Positions 37,111-49,362 of a DNA stretch of 64,000 nt are shown one piece after another. How positions within the stretch are numbered: the first letter of the stretch is position 1; each line of letters opens with the position of its first letter. Origin of the DNA: Pipra filicauda. Lineage: Eukaryota; Chordata; Aves; Passeriformes; Pipridae. Both the position numbers and the translations under genes were made by a program. The notes under the pieces were generated by a model. The model did not search any database. It worked only from the letters and a program-made list of their open reading frames with translations, and was not told where the DNA came from. Location of the stretch: contig NW_024105087.1 of NCBI RefSeq assembly GCF_003945595.2, positions 4,655,001-4,719,000 on the forward strand, given 5' to 3'.

Positions 37111-37689
37111 GCCATACATACTATGGTTGTAGAAAAAAGTGAGAGATGCATGTGCTCCCTATGAGGCAGTTTTTTTTATATTGACTTCCAACAAGCACAG
37201 TCTTGCCTGGTGGCATGCCAGGAAAATCCTATCACTCATACAGATCAGGAGTACCACCATTACAGCCCTTAGACCTACAGGTCGACAGTGTTTGGTACCT
37301 AAATTAATACACATGGGATGACTACAAACTGGAAACCCACAAATCCTTCAGTGGTAACTGTAAACGACAGAATCAAGCCGGTGTTAACCTGCATCACCAT
37401 TCTGAAGTCACCTAAATAAATCAGAGAACTTTGAACTCCTGCTGTCATCACCTTTGTACTCCCACATACCTCTTGCTACATGAGGTCTCTGAGAACATGC
37501 ACACCTTCATATCCCCCTGCTCTCTGCACCAGGCACTTAGGGCCTGCTCTGGAATTCAGCACTGAATTCAGCAGTAACATTTCAGCCCTTAGGCAGACCA
37601 TTAGCTAATTGTTATGCAAATCTGTGCCTTACAAAACAAAATTGCTCTTCACTGCTGCAGCTTCTCAAAAGAGGAATCAGAGTATCATC

Positions 37690-38090
37690 CTGGCACCTGA
37701 GACTTTCGCTGCTGGCAATGCATTCGCAGCAGGCGGCTCCAGTGACCCGAGGGGTGCCCCACTTGACTCCCTACACACCCCGCACGAACACAAACAGGTT
37801 TCCCTCACTGGCTCAGCCCCATTTTTCCCATAGCAGAGTCCCACACTTCTTAAGTAATTTAATCATGGTGCAGCAACACCATAACAGCTCCAGCTGCTGC
37901 CTCAGGGGAGGGACGCCCAAAAAAGGAGTCCCGGGGTTTTTTACCCTCACAGTCTGTGTGCCCATTCCAATGGTGATATTTCGTCTGGGGTCTTCTCAAT
38001 GTTCACTGGCTCCTGCTGAGCCTCTGGGTGACCGGGCACCCCTGGGCCGCTTCCTGGTGCTCCAGCCATTTCCCGCTGCAGCTGCACACA
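37690..38090. promoter_or_regulatory. Second CpG-enriched patch
   Basis: Raised GC and roughly a dozen CpGs in 400 bp. The open frame of 149 codons at 37,718-38,167 (plus) exists because GC-rich sequence has few stops; its product is rich in Pro, Ser and His and I recognise no domain. Together with the patch at 36,850 it may mark one regulatory or promoter region about 1.2 kb long. Confidence 0.28.
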
Positions 38091-38918
38091 GAGCTACCTT
38101 CACTACCTGTATTCCTCAGCAATACAAGTTCTTGAACATGATGAAAACATCAAGGCATCTGTTTTAAAGAATTTAGCCATTTTTTAAAAATCTCTCCCTT
38201 TGAATAGGCTGGGGTCTGCATTTCTAGAGTACGTGAGGCTTTGTCTTTTAATTTAATTTTGATTACGGCCAACAGAACGAGTACACACTGCAAGTAGCAT
38301 ACCACAGGTTCACTGGCATTAATACCTGTGTGTATATCAGCACAGCCATATAAAGAAACTGTATAACACAAGCCTGCTTCACAGCACCTGCAAAGGTCTT
38401 ATTTATTTAAACCCTTCCCATCCACGGGCAGGGGTGAAACAGTTCAAGATCCTAGTTTAAAAGGTGTCAGGGAAGACAGACCTACTATTTATCACACAGC
38501 AACCAAGACCAAATATAAAAGACTAACCAGTAGCCTTTCCAATCCCACACTGCCAGCTGGCACTAAATGATAAGTGAAAGTGCTGCAAAGTACTTTTTTC
38601 CTTGCTTTTAGAACAGTGCAATTTTAATATGTGGTACATGGCACATTGCCATTTCCATTTTTTGAGTGCAAAAGCCTTGTACAGGGAACAGGGAGTACAG
38701 CCAACAGAACCAGATCTACTTAGAACTTTGAACTAAAATTCATTGTTTCATGGGTGAACAGCAAACGTGGTTTATTTTTTTTCTTTTTGGTTACTCTTCA
38801 TGTTGAACACTATGTATTTATTTGAACAAACTGTTAAAATAAACTTTAAGAAAATGCATTATCATCGAGGGGCTCTCAATTATCTTCCATTCTGCTCAAA
38901 TTCATTTTGCCAAAGGGA

Positions 38919-38956
38919 TTTACAGGCACCTATATAATTTACGGGCACCTATATAA
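38919..38956. repeat. 19-bp tandem duplication
   Basis: Two adjacent copies of a 19-bp unit, tttac(a/g)ggcacctatataa, differing at one base. The near identity suggests a recent duplication. Confidence 0.9.
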
Positions 38957-39965
38957 TTCTCAGAGGAGCAGCAGAATTCCTCACACTACAGTCTGTGGTG
39001 GGCATAGGCGTAGGACTTTTAAATCTCAATACATATGGATGACACAGGAGTCACTGCATTCAGCCCTACTACATATCTGTAGAATTAGACACAGGACACT
39101 CTTGACTGATTTACCCTCCATGTATCCAACCCCACATTCATGACCACCCTATTTCAGAGAGATCAGCCAGTGTCTGGGTGTCACAGGTACCACCAAAAGC
39201 TGCAATTTCGTCTGAGAAGTGTGCATACAGAAGTGCAAACAAGTAACTACTGATACAACGGTAAATATTCACACTTATTTTCTAATGCAGATAAAAGGCA
39301 AATGCACACCGTAGAAAGAAAAATCTCTTTGATCCCACTTTATCCTGAGAATAATAACAACCAAACAGAGAGTCGTGGTTACAAATCTAACCAAATAGCA
39401 GGGGTGCAAGATCCTTGGTGAATTTTACTTGTACATGATTATCTGGAGGTTTTTTTATTATTATTTATTCTATTTGTGGTGCCTTGGTATAAGCAGTTCC
39501 TTGTTCTGCATTTGAATTGCTAAGTGAGCAGGACAAAGAGGCAGATTATGAGACAGGCTTCTTTCAAAACCTGGAGACTCTCAAGACCATTCTGAGAAAA
39601 CTGATAAGCAGGCTAGAAACTTGAAAATTCAAGGATAACAGCAAGGATTAAAAATAAACACATCTTGGGATAAGAGTAATGCTATTGCATGTCAACATTG
39701 CAGTATTAAACTGGCATAACAAAACACTGTTGTTAGGGCCTACCTAAATTACCTGCTGTCCTGCCTTTAAAATCAGACAACAATTAAATTTAAAAAGCCT
39801 TTCACACAGACAGAAATGTTTTACAGAAAATACTGTTTTGAGGACATCTGCCTTTCAGTAAAACCAGGCAGTCCCTTAAAATTCTGAATAAGAAATCCCC
39901 TCCATTTCTGGTACCTGAATTCCCCCCTAAAGAACACAGCTTAACTACGTCTCCTGAAATAAGTC

Positions 39966-39984
39966 TATTTTTTTTCTTTTTCTT

Positions 39985-40016
<32 letters not shown>
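39966..40016. repeat. T-rich tract ending in 30 T
   Basis: Pyrimidine tract with four C interruptions on the left and an uninterrupted T30 at 39,987-40,016. It could be the A-tail of an old minus-strand retrocopy, but the flanking sequence to the right is not recognised. Confidence 0.95.
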
Positions 40017-40017
<1 letters not shown>

Positions 40018-40218
40018 TAGAAGACAAATCATTTGCCTTCGAGACGCACCTACATTTCATCACTGGTCAGCAACTGTCAAAAATATCTATTTAGCATAGG
40101 CTCCCTTCAGTTTATGGACTAGATCTTAAAAGCACCCCATCATATACTAACTTGTCCTACAAGAGCCCTGCCACAACCGCAGACAGTTACTTTCCTTATG
40201 TATAACAGTTGCTCTGGG

Positions 40219-40270
40219 AAAAAAAAAAAAAAACAACAAACCAAACCAAAAAAAACCCAACAAACAAAAC
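40219..40270. repeat. A-rich / (CAAA)n simple repeat
   Basis: Fifteen A followed by irregular CAA/CCAAA units. Low complexity. Confidence 0.9.
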
Positions 40271-40905
40271 ACATTTGTTTCAAAAAATGAAGCATTAAAG
40301 CCAGTCTGGGAAAACCCAGTCTTGGACTAAAGTGAATCTACAATGACTGCTGCAGAAACAAATGGGGAGACTGAACAGAGTTCACGTTGGACAACTTCAC
40401 AGGAAAACCACAGGTTCAGATGGTTTAAAATGCAAAATCATAACCCTGAATCTGGGGGTTTATGCAATGCCAAAACTTCACTTTCATAGACGTATCCAGC
40501 TACTGATTTTAGTAGTTTGAAAATAAGAACATAAACTAAGCCTTTGAAAATTACACTTTTTTTTTTCCAACCAGAATGATGCTGGTGGCTGTTTTTCTTA
40601 TTTCTTTTTATTACCCTTATGGGACTTATTTTGAAATAAGAGCAAGAATATCTGTTTGAAAAACTGTATACATAATATAAATATATTAGTATTCTGGCTT
40701 CAATTAGAACTCTCTAAGTCATTTCACATGGAGAAAAGTTAAAGGGAATGAGGGAAAAAAAAGACTTTAGTCTGGTTCTAACTTAAACTGTCATTTACAT
40801 TTCCTCGCACAAATAAGAACAGAAAGACTTATTTCAAAATCATAGTAATGTTACCATTAGAACTCCCCTCAGTGATGTGGAAACCTTTAAGAGAAAAGAA
40901 TTTTT

Positions 40906-40937
40906 ACATATATATATAGGTATGTGTGTGTGTATGG
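40906..40937. repeat. (TA)n-(TG)n compound microsatellite
   Basis: A short TA block followed by a GT block. Confidence 0.85.
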
Positions 40938-42059
40938 TACAATTTAAAAAAAAATGCTGTGGGCTGTCAGACTCATGCTTTTAGTGGGTTTTGGTGTCAA
41001 GTTCCTGAAAACATGTTGTGTTATTTTGGTAAAACAAATTATTTTTAGGATCATTTAGAACGAACATGCAAGATATAAGAAAACTTTTTCTTGAAGGAAA
41101 ATTAAGCAACCATAAATCTTACTAATTCCAAATAAAAATCCCTCACAAGAGAATCCTGCGAAAGCCCAAGACTCATACAGTTGAAATAAGACTCAAAGAA
41201 GTTTAAACTGCCTTCTCCATATAAAATAGGAAGCAGTGGATACCTATCTTTATTGGAACTCGTGAGGATTATGGAAGCAACAAAACAAAAAAAAAATCCA
41301 CAAAAAGAAAACATAACAATTTGCTAAGCAAAGACAGAATCATACCTAAAAAGCTTTAAAACCATGATATAAATCATTTATGTAATGAGTAATGTGGCTC
41401 ACTTGTGGAAGACATATAGACCAAGAGTACAGAAAAGGTGTATCTCAGAGAATGCCACCAGATGACATCACTGCAGAAACAAAGTTAACAGCCAGTTCTG
41501 TTTCTCCCATGCATTTATAACACTTAATAAAACCACAGTCATCATTCTCAGTGTGGTCAGTGCCTTAAGAAAGTCAGGTTTCTTGTGGTTTTTTTTCCCC
41601 TAAAGAACCAGTTACAGAAAAACACAACTGCAAATCTGTTGTATGTCCAGTACTAACTGAGAGCTCCTCCTGAATGCAAATATTTTCTCAACCATAGCCC
41701 ATACGAAGAGGGAAAATTAAAGAAAACTCTCGGAAGTATCTGACCTCATGGCAGATGGGGGGGATAATGTTGTCCTTCTCAGACTCCCATCTAACTCAGC
41801 TGTGGGATGCCCTGGTCTCAGCTGTGTGTTGACACACAGACACGCACACACACGTTTTTATAGCATCACAAACTGCTTATAGTAGAGAACCTAAAGGTAA
41901 GGGAAAAAAATACAAAATGTGTATTTATTATAACTGAGGCAGTGTCTGTGGCATGCACTGACATGCTGAAAGCCCAAATAATATGAGTGCCACTTCTGCC
42001 GAGGGGGGTGGGGGAGTGTCTCTATAAGGGGCAATTAGCAAGCAGAAAAGCAGTATAAA

Positions 42060-42430
42060 GGTTAAAACGCAGAACCTCCTCCCTCACACCTGTGCTCGGG
42101 ACTCCGATGGAGGTGCTGCACCCTGCAAACCTCTGAAAACACAGTGGGGACTCGGCTCTTTTCAGCCCTTTTTCTTTCTAAAATAGTGAAGCCTGGGGGC
42201 ATGTTCGGCAGCGGTGGCGTGAAGGGAGGTTCAGAGCCTGAGCCCCCTGCGGGGGAGGCATCCCTCTCTCTCCCACGAGGAAAACCGGGAAAGTGCTGTG
42301 TATGTGTGCCCCTGATTCCCGAAGTAACTTCAGCCTGGGAACAACAAAAATGTAGTGCATGTCTCAGTGAGTAGCACCTGGGAAGTTTGCAATGTTTCCT
42401 CGCCATAGGAATAACACAAGGAAATACCTT
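42060..42430. promoter_or_regulatory. CpG-enriched patch, possible small CpG island
   Basis: About 370 bp with clearly higher GC and a dozen or so CpGs, flanked by AT-rich DNA. Opposing open frames cover it: 124 codons minus at 42,062-42,436 and 76 codons plus at 42,144-42,374. A plus-strand ATG at about 42,200 heads a Gly/Glu/Pro-rich frame. Neither product is recognised. A non-coding first exon or an enhancer is as likely as coding sequence. Confidence 0.3.
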
Positions 42431-45400
42431 TGACATTACAGCTATGACAACTTTGGTACCATTAGTACTTTATTATTTTTTTAAACTATGTATGTCACCT
42501 ATGCTTTGCCTGTGCTGTGCCTGTACATGAAACACTTGAGGTGGCGATTTTCAGCTTGTTTGGTGTTTTGACTTTCACATGGAACTGAAATCTAAAAAAT
42601 AACCATGCCAAACTAATAATTAAATGTTAAAATTCTGTTTTCTGCTCACGAAGCGTGAAGCCAGTAAAACATTTTTGGACTCAACTCAAAAATCAGCATA
42701 ACTAGGCAATGTATGAACAATACAGGCTGTACACAGAAGCTCCTGCCTTCTACAGCAAGCTGAGAAGTGAGCTACTGGCAAGAAGCACCTACAAGAACTG
42801 AGAAGAAAGTGAAGAAAGCAAGAACTGAAAATGCACCTTGATTTGCTGCCATCTTTGAGATGCAGAAATGTTAATGCTGTCACTGGCTCTGTGAAAAACT
42901 GCAAAGCAAGAAACAAGGAGCTTGCAAGATAAATGTTTTACTTGAATTGCATAATACTTCATAAGGTTAAAAATGTAATGTTATAAGGTGCTGTTAGCAG
43001 TCTGTTTCTCTTAGTCTATAATAATTCTACAATAAATTCTTACAGACTTAACTGGATGTTAAAAGTGGTCTCCATAGTCCATATTTACTGCAAGTCTGGG
43101 TCATACCTGTGAGTTTCTACTATGCATTTCTTTGTCATCTGCTGATTTGTATAGTTCAAATGCACTGTAGTATAGAATTCCCACCAGGAGTTCCATAGTT
43201 TATCCTGATCTTCACTTTTACAGAACAGTTTATACTGGACTACAAATATCACAGGCCTGCAAATATTACACGCTGGGATGGGCATGTATGTAGTAGTTTA
43301 AAAATATGAATTTTTTGGTCTTTACTGGTGTATTCATGCTCGTACAAATCACTGTAAGGACTCAGTTTTGCTAGAATTCTTCATCTACAATTTTATATAC
43401 TTCAAAGCAAGAAAGAAAAACACAAATCAAGATGACCTGTAGCTTTGTTAGTTTTTTGCCATGTGAAATGACTTATGATAGTGCTGTAGCTTCATATTGC
43501 AACAGAAGCTTGCAACTTTTTTTAAACTGAGTTTGTACATTCATGTTGAAAGCTGAAGTGACAAATATGGAGACTACTCTTCTAAAATTTTTTTGTGACT
43601 GGTAAAAATTTGGCAACCCCAAATTTCCAGAGCATCCCCTTAAACAAGCCAAAATTTAGCTGCTGTGTATTAAGCATGGATAAATAAGTTTTCAAACTGA
43701 GAGGAATTTGTTTCAGATTTGAGCAGAATGCTCCGAAAACAAAGACATAAAATCCACTAATAAAGAAATACAGACCTATTTGCCAATTTACTTACATAAG
43801 CCATTTTCTTAAAGTAAATAAATATATTATTATCTTTTTTAAATAAACTTAAATTAGATTAATATCAATATCTGTTTATCTGACCCCTTGGAGCACTCAG
43901 TCTCCAGTTTATTCAGATTTCTTACAATACAGATACCAGGATATCCCTCAGAGTAATCAAATATCCACTTACTCTGCGTTTCTTAAGAGACTGGGGAATA
44001 ACGAACTAAGATATTATATAATCAGTCAGTGCGTGAGTGGGGAAACCAACTTGATATTACCTTGTAGCATAGACTGTGTAGCCTGGTATTACCTTCTAGG
44101 ATAGACTGTGTCACCAATCATTACATGGAAATTCTTTAGAAACATAAAAACAGTGATTCTGGCAGCATTTTTCTGGCTTTTCTCATATGCTCTCTTCAAA
44201 ATCCCTCACATTATAAAACAAATCACTGAATCTTTCTATCAGTCCTGTTTTTCTTTTTGCTTGTCCACAGAGCATAATACATACTACTGTTATATACTAC
44301 ACTACTGTTAGGACAGCAGAAAGTCTTATTTTTTCCTTCTCTCGATCACCTAAACCAAGGGCAGAACTAGTCCTTCACAACGTGTTTAATTGGAAAGAAC
44401 CAATTCAGTTATGTTAAAAATTATGCTATTTCTGTCATATAATCAGTGCTTAATGGGAGTGCAGTATCTGGATTTATGGGGCAGTACTTGGGGGATGTGG
44501 GGGCCAGAAACACCCATCTCTCAAAATATTACTCATCTGAGAGAAATTGGCACATTTTTTTCTTAGGAATGCAGGGAGCTAGAAGGTAGAAAATTCTGTC
44601 TTTATAGGTAACCCTCAGCTAACCCCTGTGTGCATTCAGAAAGCAGTCAGTGCTGATTTGGCTCTAGTTCCAGCACATGCAGAAAGCAGGGCACTCAGAA
44701 GAAACCAGTACAACCATGCCAACAGTTAGGAGCATGCTTAAGACATGCACTGGGCCCTTGGGAGCCGAGAAAGGCTTGTGGTTTGTAGGTAATTGAGGTG
44801 CAATCACCTCCCTACACGGGTGGTAGGTGAGTTGGGGAGCTTGAAAATCAGCAGGATGGGGAAGGCAGAGCAGTTGCCTCACACTTAAAAGATCCTGCTT
44901 TTCTGTGTAGAAGCCACGGGATCACAGTGTTGAAGCATAAGTTTCATCCTGTTTTGGTTAAGTGATGAGACTTCTTAGAGTTATCTTAGTCTGGGAGCAC
45001 CGTCTGCCCAGCTTTGGTTATAGTCTCTCCTCAAGCAAGAACTACAAAACCAAAAACCAAGCAGATGCTGGTATAGCATTTCACTGTGTGCTGCCCCACT
45101 TCAAATGAAGCCTATGAATGTTTCACTACATTTTCTCTTCAAACTGCTGACCTCTCGGAAATAAATCACTAAGGAATGCACAGAAGGAACACATCTTAAA
45201 ACAAATAGTAGTCATAACAAGAAATTATGTCTAAAATTCACATAACTGAATTGGCAAAGAATAAAAGCAGTCATCTTGTTTTGAAAGAGTTTCTTCACAG
45301 AAAATGTTAATAATGGGAAAAATTCTGAGATTATTTAATTTTTTATGTTCATATTTTAATGAAATTTTGGTTGTTTGCTGCGAACCTAGAAATTCATTTT

Positions 45401-45965
45401 ATGAGTGCAAGTCTATGCTTGCAGACTGTACATGTTATAAGCATAAGTATAATTTGCACCCTTTGGTGCACCAAAGCAAAATGAGGCTTTGGCTCACACA
45501 CTGTGGTTAGACTAGCTCATTCAAAATAATCCTATGAAGCCCATGAAAACTTTCTATTGGCACTATTTCTCCTTTGATCTCCATTAACATAAATAATTGC
45601 CTTATTTTAGAATCCATGGTAAGCAGGTTCCACCACAGAGGAATCGTCTGTGGGCAACAAGTTCCTGATGAATATATATGTATTAATTACATTGGCCTGC
45701 ATACTTATGTTGAGGTGCTCAAGCTGGGCTTCTGAAGAAAGCTAGACTAAATAGGATGATCCCTTTCTGGAACAAATGTAAGCAGCTGGCAATATTGTGT
45801 CATGCCCTGTAATAGGGGGAAAAAGTCGGTGTTTGTTTTTAACATGACCATCTGCCATGTATTTGGTAGTGAAAATATATATGAGAAGACTTCGGGAAAG
45901 AAAGATAAGATGGATGTGTCTTGTTGCCCTGAAGTGAGATTGTCTTGGCTTGGGTCCAACATGAA
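42431..45965. other. Gene-free AT-rich stretch
   Basis: No supported gene. Contains a 32-bp-offset duplication at 44,055-44,118. Short frames of 60-80 codons show no recognisable features. Confidence 0.5.
44055..44118. repeat. 32-bp-period duplication, two copies
   Basis: The first 25 nt of each copy (starting tattacctt at 44,055 and 44,087) match at 23 of 25 positions; the remaining 7 nt are diverged. It looks like an older local duplication. Confidence 0.85.
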
Positions 45966-46241
45966 TCATAGAATGGTTTGGGAGTTGGAAGGGAACTTAG
46001 AAGTCACCCAGTTCCAAGGCCCCTGCCAAGGGCAGGGACACCTTCCACTGGACCAGGTTGCCTCAATACCCTCACAGTAATGAATTTCTTCCTAATATAT
46101 AATCTAAACCTGCCTTTTTTCAGTTAAAGGCTTATCCTGTCACTACATGCCCTTGTAAAAAGTCCCTGTCCAGCTAAGCTCCCTTTAGGTACTGGCAGGC
46201 TGCTATAAGGTTTCCCTGGAGCCTTCTCTTCTCCAGGCTAC
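45966..46241 (-). mobile_element. CR1 LINE, minus strand, internally deleted
   Basis: On the plus strand it starts 'tcatagaatggtttggg' and 'gttggaagggaac' near 45,981, contains 'cactggaccaggttgcctca' near 46,036, then jumps directly to 'ctcacagtaatgaatttcttcc' near 46,071. Compared with the copy at 23,508 roughly 80 bp is missing at that junction, a deletion. It ends near the 'cttctcttctccaggct' block at 46,224-46,240. Confidence 0.92.
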
Positions 46242-47510
46242 AGTGAATAAGACTGGGAGATCTTTAAAAATACTAATTCCATGGTACTGTACCTTAAGTT
46301 GGCCTTTCACTTCAGGAAGGCTTCTTTTAGCTTGAATGATGGACACAGCATCTGAAGACAATATTTCCAACACTGTGCTTTACAGGTGTGTTTCTGATGT
46401 TCCTCAAGAGAAAAAGAAAGCTGTCACCTGCTGGTCAGCTGGGATGGAAGACACCTGCATGTGTCTGCTTAACTTCAGAATTTGTCTTGGCAACTTGATA
46501 GTTATGTGCCTTTAGCGAGACTGTGGTAGTTGTAAAAAGAAAGAATATGCAGCAAGCAATCAAATAACTTTTGCTGATTTATGTGGAAGTATTTATTGTT
46601 TTAATATCATAAGGTATGAGTTTTCACAATTAATGCAATCATCAACTTCAGTGTAGCCTCAAAGCTGTTGTTTTACATCACAGACATGTATAAAGGGATC
46701 TTAATTAGATCAGGATCCAAGAATTGTTTGCAATTTTTATCCTGTGAACATAGCTGCAAAGTTGTGTGGAATTGATTAATTCTTTTTATGGGTTTCACAG
46801 CTGTGTTAATTTTGAGGTCGCACAGTCCTGTAGAGTTTATATAGACTATCAGCTCCATCTGAACTCCTTGGCTGTCTATGGTAATCTTAGAGACCTGCAC
46901 ATGTGTATGGATTTCTTTTGGGACAGCCAACAGTAATAATTGCTTTTCACACACTACCCACAATAACAGCTGTCCATATTTGAAGTACTTTCTAAAGTTA
47001 CACCCCTACTTAAACAAAATGTCATTGAAAGTACTTGAAAGATTTGAGTAAGGAATCAAACCAACTGACCACATGCAAGAGGAAAAAGAGGTTAACCCTG
47101 CAGACTCCATTAAACATAGTGAAGGCTGAAGAAAAGCCAAAACTAGAACTCCCCGACCATATTTGATTGCTCTTGTAATCCCAGTTTTGGGCTTAAAATG
47201 TAGACTGCACCACAGAAAAAAAACCCTTTTAAGCTCTGTGAGCATCCAGACAAAATACAGTACGATGTAACTGGGCAGTGGTTTCTCTAACAAAGAAGTA
47301 CACCACAACGCTCTTCAATTTTCAGGCAGAAAAATGAAGTACAGGATTTTCCACGGGATAACAATGCACTACTCTGAAAGGCTGCCATCATGTGGCAGTT
47401 TAGGGAAGCTGTGCTAACTCACTGCCCCGAGTTAATGGCTGCTACACTCTGGACTGGAAAACATTTGTCCTAGACACCTCATACATAAACAGAACGAATA
47501 CTCTGTTTTC

Positions 47511-47526
47511 TTTTTTTTTTTTTTTT
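47511..47526. repeat. Poly-T tract, 16 T
   Basis: Uninterrupted T run; no source element recognised. Confidence 0.95.
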
Positions 47527-47668
47527 AAAGTTAGTTTCAAGAAAAGGCTCCGACCTCTTATGAGTTAACTGTATTATAGCACAGCTTATAAGATGGGGCT
47601 CAATCAAAATATATTTCATTCTATGGTACTGCTGCCATATTCAGCCATAAATTGCAGCTGCTGAATGA

Positions 47669-47687
47669 ACACACACACACACACACA
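47669..47687. repeat. (AC)n microsatellite
   Basis: About 9.5 uninterrupted AC repeats, a likely polymorphic locus. Confidence 0.95.
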
Positions 47688-49340
47688 AAATCTTTAGAGA
47701 ACAAGTAAAGAAAATTAATTTGCTTGCAGTATCATTAGAATGTTGCCAGTAAGCTGTGCATGCAAGTTAGAAACTAGTCCTTTGTATTTTCGTTTCCCTA
47801 CAAATCCTAAAATAAGATGAGCTTGCAACCTCTGTAAAATATAGTTCCATAGCAAATAATCACAGAAAAACCATACTTCCAATTTTCAGGGAAACTTTCT
47901 TTAAAAAGCTGGGAAAAAACCGGGTGTTTGACAATTTTTTCCGCTATTAGTATAGAAGTGATAAAGGAGTAACACACAGCTCTTAAGAAATATGTACACA
48001 AATTTAAATTTCAACTCCTTGAAATACAACTTCTCAGTTACTTGAGCGAGAAAGAAGTTATATTAGCCATGTATATACATAATACCCTTAAAAACCTTTA
48101 TTAAATCCCAGTCAGTTAGTTCAACTTTCTTATGTCCACACTGGGTTATCTACCAGAATAATGCAGGTCATCTGTGGCCCTGGTCTCAACTTCTTCTACC
48201 TGGCCTGGCTTTTGGATTTACTATCAGCTGCCAGGTAGTACTACTTCACTGCAGATGTAGTTCCCAGGACTATTTTTCTATCCTTATGCCCCACTCCCGT
48301 GCTATTTTTACAAACTGTGCTGTCAAAGCTGCTAAGAAGTAACCGTAATTCTCTCCTCCAATGTCCCTTGAAACACCAACCACCTTTAGAAGGCACAGAG
48401 CAGGAGCCCTGCAGAAGTACCTGCACACACGCCTGTGTATGTAGTGCTGTTGGACCATTAATCTGCTCTCCCTCACCAAGAGCCAGGGACATATTCCATT
48501 CTACATCTGTCTGCAGTGTACACTTGCTTTTCCACAACCAGGAAGGCTTGAATTCCTGCTCAGACTACAGCATTTCCTCATCTTAGTCCTAACTAGCACA
48601 ATTTACTTTAGGAACTAGTCTCAAACCATTTAGTGTTCAACAGTCTTTTGACTTCCTCTAGTTGCTGAAGCATTCCCTCAGAGTGGGAAACTAAATACCC
48701 TCCTAAAAAAAAAAACCCAACACCCTAAATTATAATTCCTGTGGTTTCAGAATTCTAGCCAAATAGTTACTACATTTTTTTCATGATAGCAGGGAACACT
48801 CTAGAACATCTTTCTGCTTAGTCCTACCTTGTGGGATTCAGCTCTGGGAGCTTCATGAATCACAGCATTTCTAACCTTGCAGGAAGCAAACAGCACTTGC
48901 AAGGAGTGGTCTTTTGCCCTGACTTTGAAGCCAACATACTCCTGCTTTCACAACTGAATTAACTTCAGGACATAAAGAGACAAGGAAGGGGGAAAGCCTG
49001 TAGCGGAGCAAATACACTTACCTGTTATACTACTTCTCTGACCCTCTTTTTTGATTTCCTTAATTTCCTTCACCCTGTAAATCAACAGCTGCTGCCCCGG
49101 GCCATTAACACTTGGGGACGAGGAGCCTCAGAAATGGCACAGCTGAAGTAAAAGTATTTCAGGTGAATTCAATAATTGCAAGCAGAGGCCAATGCCTTTC
49201 ATTTAGAAGAGAGACTAGAGTAAGTGGGATTTGTATCTTATGCATGTATGCATACATTGAAAACTATCTTTAATTAATCATATAGTTTAATGAACTGGCT
49301 GCTAATCCCACAGTGATGAAATCTGATTTTAATAAGTTTT

Positions 49341-49362
49341 GGTTGGTTGGTTGGTTGGTTGG
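49341..49362. repeat. (GGTT)n microsatellite
   Basis: Five and a half perfect GGTT tetranucleotide units. Confidence 0.95.

Larger units (their letters stand above)
38091..42059. other. Gene-free stretch with simple repeats
   Basis: No supported gene. It contains simple repeats and a 19-bp tandem duplication listed separately. No frame of 60 codons is open from 40,033 to 41,101. Confidence 0.5.

Noticed and set aside
37718..38167. 149-codon plus-strand frame
   Set aside because: GC-rich sequence with few stops. The product is low in recognisable motifs and overlaps a second frame of similar quality.
39966..40016. Long T tract as tail of a retrocopied RNA on the minus strand
   Set aside because: The adjacent sequence includes a TGATGA-like word but no matching D box or recognisable transcript, and no target duplication is visible.
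45694..45775. Possible CR1-like tail just before the CR1 at 45,966
   Set aside because: A phrase like 'gactaaataggatgatccc' vaguely recalls a CR1 end but lacks the terminal repeats and other blocks.
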